Source: Monodelphis domestica (Eukaryota > Chordata > Mammalia > Didelphimorphia > Didelphidae). From it: DNA of 64,000 bases. The translations under genes were made by a program, and so were the position numbers. Below, piece after piece: positions 53,600 to 64,000 of the stretch. The stretch is taken from assembly GCF_027887165.1 (NCBI RefSeq), contig NC_077232.1, forward strand, positions 11,187,257 through 11,251,256, in the 5' to 3' direction. Below the pieces are notes generated by a model. The model did not search any database and was not told where the DNA came from. It saw only the letters and a list, made by a program, of their open reading frames with translations. The number at the start of each line of letters is the position of its first letter. The stretch's first letter is position 1.

Positions 53600-55085
53600 G
53601 AACTGGGGAAGATGATTCCAAACCCAGGGCTCTATCTTCTTTACAACCTAAGCAGCCCAAACTATCAGGTGGGAAGCCACCAAATCGAGGAGTTCCAATT
53701 TGAATCTACTGTTATTAACCCCATGTCATTGCTAGGATCTCACTGACTGACAGAGCCACCCCTTTATAGTCCTATTACTGGACAAATGACTTTTAATAAC
53801 TGGCGACTGATGTTTATGCAGAGCTTTAGCATTGGGGAGAAAATGCTTTCCATCTATTTGGTACTATAGGAATTTCCCCCATTTTATACAGGATAAAAAG
53901 TTGGACATGGAGGTATTCACCCAAAGAGGACTTCTGTTTCCTCAAGTATAAAATGGAGATCATAATAGATCTCTCTCCTAGGGCCCCGGTGGGATTCAAT
54001 GAGATACTTGTAGAGCATCTGGAAAACCTTTGCGAACCAAAGGAATTCCTGCTAGTATTGGCGTCCCAGAAGGGACTGAAACATTGGGCTGCTGCCAGTG
54101 CCTTAAAGGACAAGCCTGATACAGGGGAAAGGGCTCTGGATTTGAATCTTGACTCTGCCCCTTACTCCCTGTGTGACCCAACCTCTGCCAAATGTCTTCA
54201 TCACTCTGGTTCAGAGGACCATTGGTCCATACCCAGAGTCCTTAACAGGAAACCTGTGGATAGGTCTTAGGCGATCTTGGACTTGGATAGGAAGAAAATG
54301 GCATAATTATTTTCACTGACCTCTGACTGAAATGTAGTATTTCTTATAATTATGAATTTTAAAGAAATTATTTTGAGGAAGGGGCCAAAGGTCCCCCCAG
54401 ACTGTCAAAGATATTTATGACACAAAATTAGTTAAGAACCCCTGATTTTCTACCAAAAGGGTCTTTAGAGGCATTATTATCCAACCCCCTCATTTTATAG
54501 CAGAGGAAAAAGGAAGCTACGAAAATAATGGCAGAGGTACTTATGGACCAGAATTGGCCATTTAAGGTCTTCAGAGTTTTTTCTTTACAATTCTGTAGGG
54601 AGGTAGCTGTTAACAATGGTGATACTCATTCTACAAATTAAGAAACTGTGGCTCAGAGGTGACTTGCCCAAAGTCAATTAGTAGTTGTTGGAGCAAAGAT
54701 CAGACATCCTACCAAGTCCACTCTGACTCCATTATTTCCACTAAATGAAATGGTGTATTTGGAGTCAGAATAACCACTCCAATAACCACATATAGAGCTT
54801 GGGTCCTGATACTGCTGCTTACAACTGAAGAGAGAAGATACACAATAGGAACAAAAGAGTGCTGGGCCTTGGAGATGAGAGAAAACTGGACCACATAGCA
54901 GTTGTGTGATCCTGGGCAAGTCACTTAACCTCTGTCTTCTTCAGTTTCTTCATCTGTAAAATAGGGATAACAATAGCATCAACCTCTCAAGATGGTTGTA
55001 TGGATAAAAAGAGATAATGGTAAAATTCTTTGCAAACCTTGAAGTCCTATAATAATGTTAATTATTCTTACTATTATAACTCCAT
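53600..55085. other. Gene-free interval
   Basis: Scattered MIR-like motifs (for example 'tgtgatcctgggcaagtcac' near 54905) but no exon or intact element. Confidence 0.4.
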
Positions 55086-55089
55086 AAAG

Positions 55090-55336
55090 ATTATGTTGTT
55101 GTTGTTGCGCAGTTGTTTCAGTTGCCTCTAACTTCCATTTGGGGTTTTCTTGGCAAAGATGCTAGAGTGGCTTCTCATTTACTTCTCTAGCTCATTTTAC
55201 AGATGAAACAGGCAGACAGGGTGAAGTGACTTGCTCAGGGTCACCCAGCTAGGAAGTATCTGAGGCTGGATTGGAACTTGGGTCTTCTTGTCTCTGTGCC
55301 TGCCTGGCACTCTATCCACTGTGCCACCTAGCTGCC
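55090..55336 (-). mobile_element. BovB/RTE-tailed SINE
   Basis: A well preserved antisense copy from gttgttgttgcgcagttg through ctctagctcattttacag to tgccacctagctgcccc. Confidence 0.88.
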
Positions 55337-56387
55337 CCTTAAAGATTATAATATCTCCATGCCAATTTGTATAGGATTCTCTCCATATCTGTGTCAGAGA
55401 TAGGGTAGAGTTGGTAAGAGAAGAAGAAGAGAGATCCTGTCTTTCTTTTAGCCTCCAGTTTTGAGAAAGAAAATCATCATTTCAGCCTCTCTTCAGGTTA
55501 AGGAAAAGAGAGGAAGACTGAGGAAGAGGCTGACATGGAAGGAGCTGGATATCTTCATCATATCTCTATCCATGGCTTGCTCTCCGAGAAATTTCAGGGA
55601 ATTTCTCCTTTGGGTGAGATCCAGAACTCTTTGCCTCTGTCTCTCTTGCTCTCTCCTGGTCGAGTTGAAATATCTTTTTCCCAATGGGAGAGATCCCTCA
55701 AACTGGAGTGTCTGGCCTCTACTAACCTATGTAGACTTGATCTGATTTCGGTCTTGCTATTCCCTTGGATAAATGGGTTTCTTGCTATTTGCTAGGAATG
55801 TTTATCGTGGAACTGGTACTTGCGGTGAAGGCAGCCAAACCTTGGAAATTAGAGCCTCCTTTCCCTTAAAAAGTAGAAATCAGGAGATGAGCTTGAACTT
55901 AAAAATGACATTCCCTGGATGGACACTACTTAAAGGAGTAGCTAGATGCAGTTCTGGCCCAGGTCTTTCTATGGCTGGGCCTCTGGCCCTAATCTCCTGC
56001 TTCCCTCCTGGCAGGAATTAGTCTCCCTTGGAGCAAAGTTGGGGGAGAAAAGTCTAGAAATGTCTATTCTTGCCTCCCTGGGAGTTGCATCTAGACAGAC
56101 CCATGTGGACACACATAACACAATATATACATACACTTCCTAAGCTTATGCAGGTTCAATTCTAGGCTCTAACAACCAGCAAATGTTGGTTATGGGGTCC
56201 CGGGTCTTCTGATTCCAAATCCTTTCTTTGCACTAAACTAGCTTAATCCATGCTTAAGGTATTTAGCTTTGCTTAAATATAATGGGAATAATCAATTAAA
56301 AATGAAATATAAAAACATAAATTAAATAATTATAAAATAAGTATAATAAAAATAATCCCATATTCAACTCTCCAAGCCTTTCCTGGA

Positions 56388-56622
56388 GGCAGCTAGGTAG
56401 CACAGTGCATAAAGCTCCAGTCCAGGAGTTAGAAATTCAAATCCAAACTTGACTATCTGTTAATGTGTGATCCTGGGCACTTTCACCGCTCCCTGCCTCA
56501 GTTTCCTCATCTGTAAAATGAGGTGGATAAGGAAGTGGCCAACCACTCCAGTGTTCTTGGCAAGAAAATCCCAAATAGAATCATGGAGAACCGGGAATAA
56601 TGGAATGAGTAAACAACAACAA
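56388..56622 (+). mobile_element. BovB/RTE-tailed SINE
   Basis: A sense copy from ggaggcagctaggtagcac through tcagtttcctcatctgtaa to aacaacaac. Confidence 0.85.
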
Positions 56623-56737
56623 ATTATTATCAAGTTGCTTAAGATCTTCTGGGATGAGTTGCCCATCTCCCAGCTGGTTATTCTTCATTGTGGTACACAG
56701 AGAGCAGGCCAACTCCCACGAGGTCTGGAATTGACCC

Positions 56738-57444
56738 TGTAAATCCTAAAAACTACTCAGACATACTTTAGAAGATTTGACTTAGCTATTTCCTTATTGT
56801 AATAATGGAGATACTTGGTCTAACCAGAATCAGGAATGTCTTGGGAACTTTACATTACTCCACCCATACTTAGATATACTTTAGGGGAAGATAAAGTTGT
56901 AAACTCCTGATTGAACAATGAAGGTACTTAACTCATACCTTATAGTGAAGCTAGAACCTTAAACTAAGTCTATTTTTAGATCTAATACAAAAAGGTATTA
57001 AGTACCTGTAAAGGTTAAATTAATCACAAAAAGGTCAAGTAACTCACAAAAGGCAAAGCTTAACAAAAAAGAGTGAAGTAGTCAGAAGATATAATCTAAC
57101 CAGAGAAGGTGAGAACTAAAGAGTGGTAAGAACTAAGAATGGGCAGTCCTGGAAAAATCGTCTATTGTGATTGGTAGATGTGAAAATTTAGGGGAGGTGA
57201 CATAAGAGAAAATTTCTTTAAAAAGAAGGGTAAAAGGTCAATTGAATTCAGTTCAGAGTGGAATTGAGTTCTGAACTCAGTTCAGGAAATTGAGTTCAGT
57301 GGAGGACTGGAACCCAGCTTGGAGACAGTCTCATGGTGAGTGATAAGACTGACTCCCTTTCCCTTAGGTTCAGGGAGGCCACTTTGGCCAAGGCCTTTAA
57401 CTACTGCCTGGCTCAGCCTGAGCCAGAGCAGTTTAAATTAATTC

Positions 57445-57485
<41 letters not shown>

Positions 57486-57646
57486 GTCTCTCTCTCTCTC
57501 TGTCTCTCTCTCTGTCTCTTTCCTTCTCTCTAAATTAATTAAAATCTCCATAATTCCTGGCTAACTTGGGTATTTTATTATTTGGGAATCACCCCTGGCA
57601 ACCAATTATTTAGATTTTAAGTCAAAACACTAAAATTATCCTTACA
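56738..57646 (+). mobile_element. Solo LTR related to the one in INCENP intron 15
   Basis: The element starts TGTAAATCC and ends ATCCTTACA. ACCC precedes it and ACTC follows, a possible 4-bp duplication with one change. It shares the motif gtgattggtagatgtga (57167-57183) and similar ends with the LTR at 13859-14643. A TGTC/TC microsatellite has expanded within it at 57447-57530. Confidence 0.65.
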
Positions 57647-58290
57647 ACTCCCTCCCCTCTTATTTTTGAAGATCGATATCGTCATTTAGGGCCCTGCTCA
57701 GATGTCACCCCACGAAGGGAAGGTCTGGAATCCCTCCATGGGACAACAAATGGATCACTCCAATTTTCTCCTTGGCCCTTATCACATTCTGCCTTGGCTC
57801 ACATGTATTTCCGGATGTGGCATTAGATGTGGGCTCTTTCAGGGCCTCGATTTGTAGTAAAAGCTTCATACACATTTGTGGAATGAGTTAAATTTCCCTT
57901 AGAATGGGAAATGCATCCAGGGAGGGCTTATTAGATCAGGAACGTCAATCAATCAAGTACTAATGCCAGGGCCCATTGCAAGGGCAACATGACTTAGTGG
58001 TGAGAGAGCTGGGCAAGAAGGGAGAAAGTCATGCCTAGGGCATATATTGGCTGTGTGACCCCAGGCAAATCATTCAACCTCTCTGTTTTCTGGTAGCTCA
58101 CTAAGGGGCCGAATTGCAGGGAAGGTTTGACCTACACAGGTCAAAGAAGTTTCCTCACTTGGTAGTTCTGTATCCCAGTGAAATGACAAGTCTGGAGCCC
58201 ATTGCTGGCCCTAGGTCAGGGTTGTGCTTGGCCCTGAGCATATCTAGACAAAAAGGAAATCATCCCTTCCTTCAAGAAGCATACATTTGG

Positions 58291-58461
58291 GGGGCAGCTG
58301 GGTGGCTGAGTGATGGAGAACCAGTCCTAGAAACGGAAGGTTCTGGGTTCAAATCTGACATGAGATACTTCCTAGCTGTGTGATCCTGGGCAAGTCACTT
58401 AGCCCCCATTGCCGAGCCCTTGCAACCAATGCACAGTATGGATTCCAAGATGGAAGTTAAG
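58291..58461 (+). mobile_element. tRNA-related SINE
   Basis: A sense copy (ggggcagctgggtggctga to ccaagatggaagtt) with an imperfect duplication of the type AAGAAGC-ACATT on both sides. Confidence 0.85.
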
Positions 58462-59159
58462 AAGCGCACATTCTGTCAATCAGTTCGACAACAGAAGGGG
58501 TAATGCTCGAGTTGAGCCTTAAAGGCAGATGGAGATTCTCGTTGGAAATAATGTACACGACAGGATTTCCCGAGCCCTATTTCCTGCCCAGATGGAGTCA
58601 TGATGCCTCCAATTCCAAGCTCATGGGTTGTCTCGATAATGTCCACCAGGTGGCAGGAGAGCCTCACATTCCGCTCCCCCAGAAGAAAGGGTCCCTTATG
58701 GTAGTTCTTTTTCCTCAGAGCAGGGTTAGGAAGTATAGGCAAGAGTGGACCAGACCTGCCCTTTCTCACGCCCTAAACGCTGGACTGTTCCAGGATAAGG
58801 CGAGGGGAAGTCCTGGGGCCTCAGGATTCTAGACCCAGTGAGAGACCATCCTAGGGCGGACATTTAGAGCTGGAAGCGGTTTTAGAGGGTCTCTAGTCCA
58901 ATGCTTTCATTTTATGGAAGAGGGAATGAATGGCCGGTAAGAGCTGGGAAACGATGCACAAAGCCGGGAAGTGATCAGGCTACGGCTCAAGCCTGGGTCC
59001 AGGACTCTGTCCATCATTTGCCTACTTACTTAGATTCAGCCCCAACTCTAGAAATCAGTTCCAAGAAACTTGACTCAAGCTTGGATCAAGAGAGAACATC
59101 TGTCCTTGGCAATTTGGCTAAATTTAGAGATAATCAACTTCCTATTGAATATTATCTGA

Positions 59160-59855
59160 ATAGAGAGACAGAGAGGGAAGGAAGGAAGGAAGGAAGGAAG
59201 GAAGGAAGGAAGGAAGGAAGGAAGGAAGGAAGGAAGGAAGGAAGGAAGGAAGGAAGGAAGGAAGGAAGGAAGGAAGGAAGGAAGGAAGGGAGGGAGGGAG
59301 GGAGGAAGGAAGGAAGGAAGGAAGGAAGGAAGGAAGGAAGGAAGGAAGGAAGGAAGGAAGGGAGGAAGGAAGGAAGGAAAGGGAGAGAGGAAGGGAGGAA
59401 GGGAGGGAGGGAGGGAGGGAGGGAGGGAGGGAGGAAAGAGGAAGGAAGGAAGGAAGGAAGGGAGGAAAGGAGGGAGGGAGGGAGAGAGAGAGGGGAGGGA
59501 AGGGAGGGAGGGAGGAAGGAAGGAAGGAAGGAAGGAAGGAAGGAAGGAAGGAAGGAAAGAGGGAAGGAAGGAGGGAGAAAGGGAGGGAGGGAGGGAGGGA
59601 GAGAGAGAGGGGAGGGAAGGGAGGGAGGGAGGAAGGAAGGAAGGAAGGAAGGAAGGAAGGAAGGAAGGAAGGAAGGAAGGAAGGAAGGAAGGAAGGAAAG
59701 AGGGAAGGAAGGAGGGAGAAAGGGAGGGAGGGAGAAGAAAAGAAGGGGGAGTGGAGGAAGGAAGGAAAGAACAAAAAAGAAAGAAAGCAATAAGGAAAGG
59801 AGAAAGAAAAGGGAGGATTGAAGGGAGGAAAGAAAAAAGAAAGGAAGAAAGAAAG

Positions 59856-59933
<78 letters not shown>
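59160..59933 (+). repeat. ~770-bp homopurine tract: GGAA, GGGA, GAAA and GA arrays
   Basis: Nearly pure A/G on the plus strand. It begins as (GGAA)n, passes through GGGA and mixed blocks that are themselves duplicated at a spacing of about 115-140 bp, and ends in (GA)n. Long open frames on both strands here are repeat artefacts. Confidence 0.97.
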
Positions 59934-59938
<5 letters not shown>

Positions 59939-61244
59939 GGAAACTGACTTCCTAAGTGTACTGGTCCAGTTACATCAAAATCTTTAAACATCAGGATAAA
60001 GACCACAGAAAAGAGCAGCATCTTAGAGATGGAGTGGACAGAGCACTGGGCTTGGAGAATGGAGGATATGAACTCAAACACTTACAAGCTGTGTGACTCT
60101 GGGCTAGTCTTTCAGTCTTGGCTTCATCATAGAATGGGACTAATAATAACATTTGCCTCCCAGTATGGTTGTGAAGACCAAGTGAGCTCATGCTTGTAAC
60201 ATTTTGGGTCACTATATAATTCTTAGCTTTTGTTATTATTATTCTCACAAATCAAATTCTTCCCAGGGTTGGGGGCTGGCATGAGCAGATTGATAGGTCC
60301 TTTAGAGGCAGAAGGGACTTTGAGTCTTGGACTTATAGTCCAAGCCTCTGATTTTACAGATGAGGAAACTCTGGCCCAGAGATTGGCGCTCTAACATAAG
60401 ATTACGTGTAGAAGGATCCAGTCTGACTCCAGTCTGGACTAATAGAAGACTTAATTCAATAGGCAACTCCAATGTGAAGCCAACATTCACACCATCTCTG
60501 AACAGGCAGAAGAAACGTTCTCCAGGCGACAGAGATTCAACTAGAAAGAGGCAGGTGTGCAGGTCCTAGTGGACCTCAGGGGCTACCCAGGGAGGGCTTT
60601 ATCAGTGTGCTGCGGGTAAAGAAAGAACCCTTTGCCAAGCCAGGCTGTCTTGGTTGTTCTGAGCCAAAGGATGCAGAGCATGGCGAGGAGCTTTCTTAGC
60701 AGGAACAACCATTAGAGCCAAGATCCAAGATCCATTCCTAGCCGGTGTTAGGCCAGCCAGTTTAAGAGTAGATTCACGGATTGCACAGTTAGAACCTTCA
60801 TGGAGCTCCCTGGTTTATGGGAAGAGACAACACAAAAGCCAACATGTGCAAACAAGCTCCAGATGGACAGAGTAACAGAGACGTCATTGCATTGTGAGCC
60901 GTTGGGAAGGGCTTCCTCAAGATGGGATTTTAGCTGGGACTCCCTTCCACAGGGACTGGGCTCCATTCTTGGTCTCCAGCTATTGGGTAGACTTTTTTTA
61001 TAATCAATTTGGGAATAATGGACTGCCATAGTCTGTTGTCTTGTAACTGGCTCTCGTGCCTTGTTTCTCTTATCACAGCCTCGCCAATTTTGAGCTCAGA
61101 GGACTTTAGAGCCAACCCCTTCGTTTTATAGATGAAGAAACTAAGGCTAAGAGGGAGGGACTTTCCCAAGGTCACACAGGCAGAAAATGGCAGAGCAGGG
61201 ACCCAAACCTATATCCTCTGACTCCACTCACATGTTTTCTTCTG

Positions 61245-61452
61245 GATTTCTACCATCTGGAGTTTTCTTGGCAGAGCCTTGAGTGATTTGGCATTTCCTT
61301 CTCCAGCTTATTTGGCAGATGAGGAAACTGAGGCAAATGGGATGAAGTGACTTACTCAGGGTCACATAGCTAGTGAGTGTCTGAGGCTGAATTTGAACTC
61401 AGGAAGACAAGTCTTCCTGACTCTAGGCTTACAGCTCTAACCATTGTGACAC
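61245..61452 (-). mobile_element. BovB/RTE-tailed SINE, 5'-body portion
   Basis: Motifs 'tggagttttcttggcagag', 'gaggaaactgaggcaaatg' and 'gtcacatagctagtgagtg', antisense. Confidence 0.8.
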
Positions 61453-62784
61453 CAAGAATATTATATAAAGTACTTTGGAAACCTTAAAGACCCCCATTCA
61501 TGCCATCCATGTCTTGAATATATTCTTATTACCCTCCCTCTCTCATTCCCGTCTCATTTTGCACCTGAGGATAATTCAGCTTTTTCCCTCCCACTTTTAA
61601 AGTCCAACCTGTAAAGCACTTAGCACAGTACCACGTATGTAGCAAGTATTATATACATGTTAGTTATTATTTCTATTAGATATTATTATTAATGCATTTT
61701 ATCAGAATTAATTTTATCGTGATTCTGTTAACAATTAGACTTTTCATAATTAATTATATTCTATTGTCATATTCTATTTTATTATATTCTAACTTCATAA
61801 TTTATCATAATTAATAAGACAACAATATTCGATTCCTAAAGTCATTTCTATTATGACTATTCCCAAGAATCCAGGCGACCTTCTTGCCTATGGCCAAGAG
61901 GAAATTAAACTGATAACAGCAAAATTCATCTCATTTGGCTGCCGCCTTCCCAGAGCTTTTGACAAGTTTGTAAATATTAATTAGGCTAACCAAGATAAAA
62001 ATGAGAAATAGCCTGGTGTGGGAGCTTGAGAATGAGAAAGAACTGGGTTCAAATCCTGCCCCTGACACTGGCTGTGTGGATTTGACCAAGTCTACACCCT
62101 CAGTGAGCCAACCTAAGACTTTAAGTGGCACAAGAGGCACCGACCAACATTGGTGAATGGAGCTTCCACACAGGGAGTTGTAATTCTGTGTTCTCTGTGC
62201 CAATGAAAGAACAGGTCTAGATAATGCCCCTACTTCACCAAAGTATTGAAAATGGTTATATAGGGGTTGACTGGTTAGGGGTGATGCTCATACCTTTCCT
62301 AAGACTTTTGCCTCCAGAAGCAAAACAAAATTCTGTTTGGCACTCATTTTGGCCCCCTTCTACCTTTCCAGTCTCCTGACATCTCACTCCCCAGTGACAT
62401 GCTGGCCACAGGCTGTTCCACGAACAAGTCCCTGCTTCTCTGGGCTCTGGGCATTCTCTCTGGCTATCCCTCATGCCTGGAATGCTCTACCTCCTCTTCC
62501 CTAACTACTGACCTTCCTGGCTTCCTTTAAGTACCGGAAGTCTTCCCCAACCCTTCTTAATTCTGGTACCTTCACTCTGTGAATTATTTCCTTTTTATCT
62601 CGAATAGAGTCTACTTTGCACACATTTGTCTGCTTGTTGCCTCCCCTGTTAGATTTTAAGTTTCTTGACTTTTGCTTCTTTTTGAATCCTCCGTGCTTAT
62701 CGTAGAGTCTGGCACATAGTAGGTGCTTAAAAATGTTTATTGATGGATTGACTCCTTTAAATCCTGTTTCCTTGCTTCTTTTAT

Positions 62785-62951
62785 ATTTTTTAAACCATTA
62801 CCTTCCATCTTAGAATCTATACTGAGTTTTGGTTCCAAGGCAGAAATGTAGTCAAGGTTCAACAATAGGGGTTAAATGACTTGCCAGGTAAGAAGTATTT
62901 GAGGCCAGATTTGGACATCCATCCCATTCATGGAGTCACCCAGCTGCCCCC
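62785..62951 (-). mobile_element. tRNA-related SINE, diverged
   Basis: An antisense copy from ttaaaccattaccttccatc to cacccagctgcccc with internal deletions. Confidence 0.75.
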
Positions 62952-63028
62952 TTCTTTGCTTCTTTAATCATATCATAGAAAAGGGGCATCAGGCAGAAGT
63001 TAAGTAACACATGTCCCCTCCAAGTTCC

Positions 63029-63610
63029 TGTAGGAGGGAAAGCCTCAGCCCAGGAGGTACACATGCCTGCTCAGACTCAGGAAGGTGCCAAAGAAAGCCT
63101 GGGTTTGGATGGAAAGGGCCATTTTTCTCCCTCCTGAATGGGATAAAATTGTGTTTTCCTCAAGGTAAAGCATCCATCTTGTCCTCCACCCTCACCCTAA
63201 TTAGAAATGAAATGTGTAAATAGGTCTGTTTTTAACTTCAAGGATGTCTGGATCAGACTCAGTTGCCTCCTTATCTCTTCTTACCCTTGAAAATTTAGGG
63301 TGATGCTCTTGACCCCCTCTCAAGAGATGAATTTGTATAGCTTGATAATATTTTCTCATTAGGATAGACTTTGTGTCTAGATTGTAAGTCCTGGATTTCA
63401 TACAAGGGGAGGCCAGACAGAGGAGGAAGGAGAGATCTGGTGTCTGGAATCTAGGTAACATTTGCATTTGCACCCAGGAATTTGCCTTTGCCACTAGGGA
63501 ATTTGCCTTTCTCTTGAGAAAGAAATAAACTTCCAGCTCTTCTACTCTCACTCTCCCACTCCAGGTTTGTGGTTGTAATTAGGGGTGGGTGGCCATTTTT
63601 ATCTCACACA
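63029..63610 (+). mobile_element. Probable solo LTR
   Basis: A TG start (TGTAGGAGGG), an AATAAA at 63524-63529 about 80 bp from the end, and a CACACA end give an LTR-like layout of 582 bp. TTCC before and CTCC after would be a 4-bp duplication with one change. Confidence 0.45.
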
Positions 63611-64000
63611 CTCCCCAGAGACACAGAAGCCTGGGGCCCTCCCTGAGCCCCAAGCTCTTTGTCAGAGCAGAATTCAATGACCACAGAAAGGGAAGCCCCT
63701 GATTTCAAAATAGAGCCACAGGAATGCTTGTCCGAGGAAGATGGCGGCCCAGGATTCCTCAGGCCCTGCCCTGTCCCTCCAGCTCCAAGTTCTTGGAACC
63801 GGTCCATTTGCCAGCTGGGTTTTGTTCCAGTCTCCCCAAGTTCCTGCAGCTATTGAACTGGAGAGTCGGGTTCAATGAGGAAGCTGCACGGGACCATTTT
63901 CATGCTTTGAGACTGAAGGAAACGAATCCTGGTGGCTATGGTCTTCTCAGAATCACTCCTCAGTCACTTGAAGGCGAGCTGTGGAGAACTCCAGCGGAGA

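Noticed and set aside
58901-60081. 306-codon plus and 309-codon minus open frames
   Set aside because: The homopurine tract lacks stops on either strand because of its composition; these are not genes.

Overview
The window is marsupial nuclear DNA, most likely an opossum (Monodelphis-type). It is full of copies of a tRNA-related SINE whose core reads roughly 'gcagctgggt..ctcag', with marsupial-type L1 and HAL1 fragments, BovB/RTE-tailed SINEs, solo LTRs and long microsatellites. The species call is inference from repeat content; the one gene is read directly from the sequence.

The only protein-coding gene I can support is INCENP (inner centromere protein), on the minus strand. It runs from a CpG-island promoter near 47.0-47.1 kb, through a non-coding exon 1 ending at 46871 and an ATG at 41310, to a stop at 12032 and a poly(A) signal at 11753-11758. 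Eighteen coding exons with consistent phases and consensus (or near-consensus) splice sites join into an intact 883-residue reading frame. The frame holds the N-terminal CEN box (binds survivin/borealin), an HP1-binding-type motif, a large low-complexity phospho-regulated middle, a 12-nt microexon, a charged coiled-coil/single-alpha-helix region, and the C-terminal IN-box with its TSS motif that binds and activates Aurora B. The protein is the scaffold of the chromosomal passenger complex.

Layout: 1-535 is a TCTA microsatellite. 0.5-11.4 kb is gene-free and repeat-derived; it holds an inverted repeat pair with a tRNA-Asp-like sequence carrying a 3' CCA, a solo LTR with a perfect 4-bp target duplication, a tandem duplication and a CR1/L3-type remnant. 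11.4-47.1 kb is the INCENP locus and its 3' flank, with two minisatellites, intronic CpG-rich blocks, a second solo LTR with a 4-bp target duplication, HAL1 and L1 fragments and many SINEs. 47.1-64 kb is gene-poor; it holds an L1 broken by nested insertions, a CpG-rich block at 52.5 kb that looks like an orphan promoter, two more LTRs and a roughly 770-bp homopurine tract.

I found no unknown multi-gene system. The observations most worth a second look are the inverted repeat/tRNA-Asp structure, a near-identical direct repeat flanking the largest INCENP exon, the intronic minisatellite that abuts a splice acceptor, marsupial-specific changes in INCENP (Plk1 dock, Ala/Thr tract, short helix), and the two promoter-like regions with possible undescribed transcripts.
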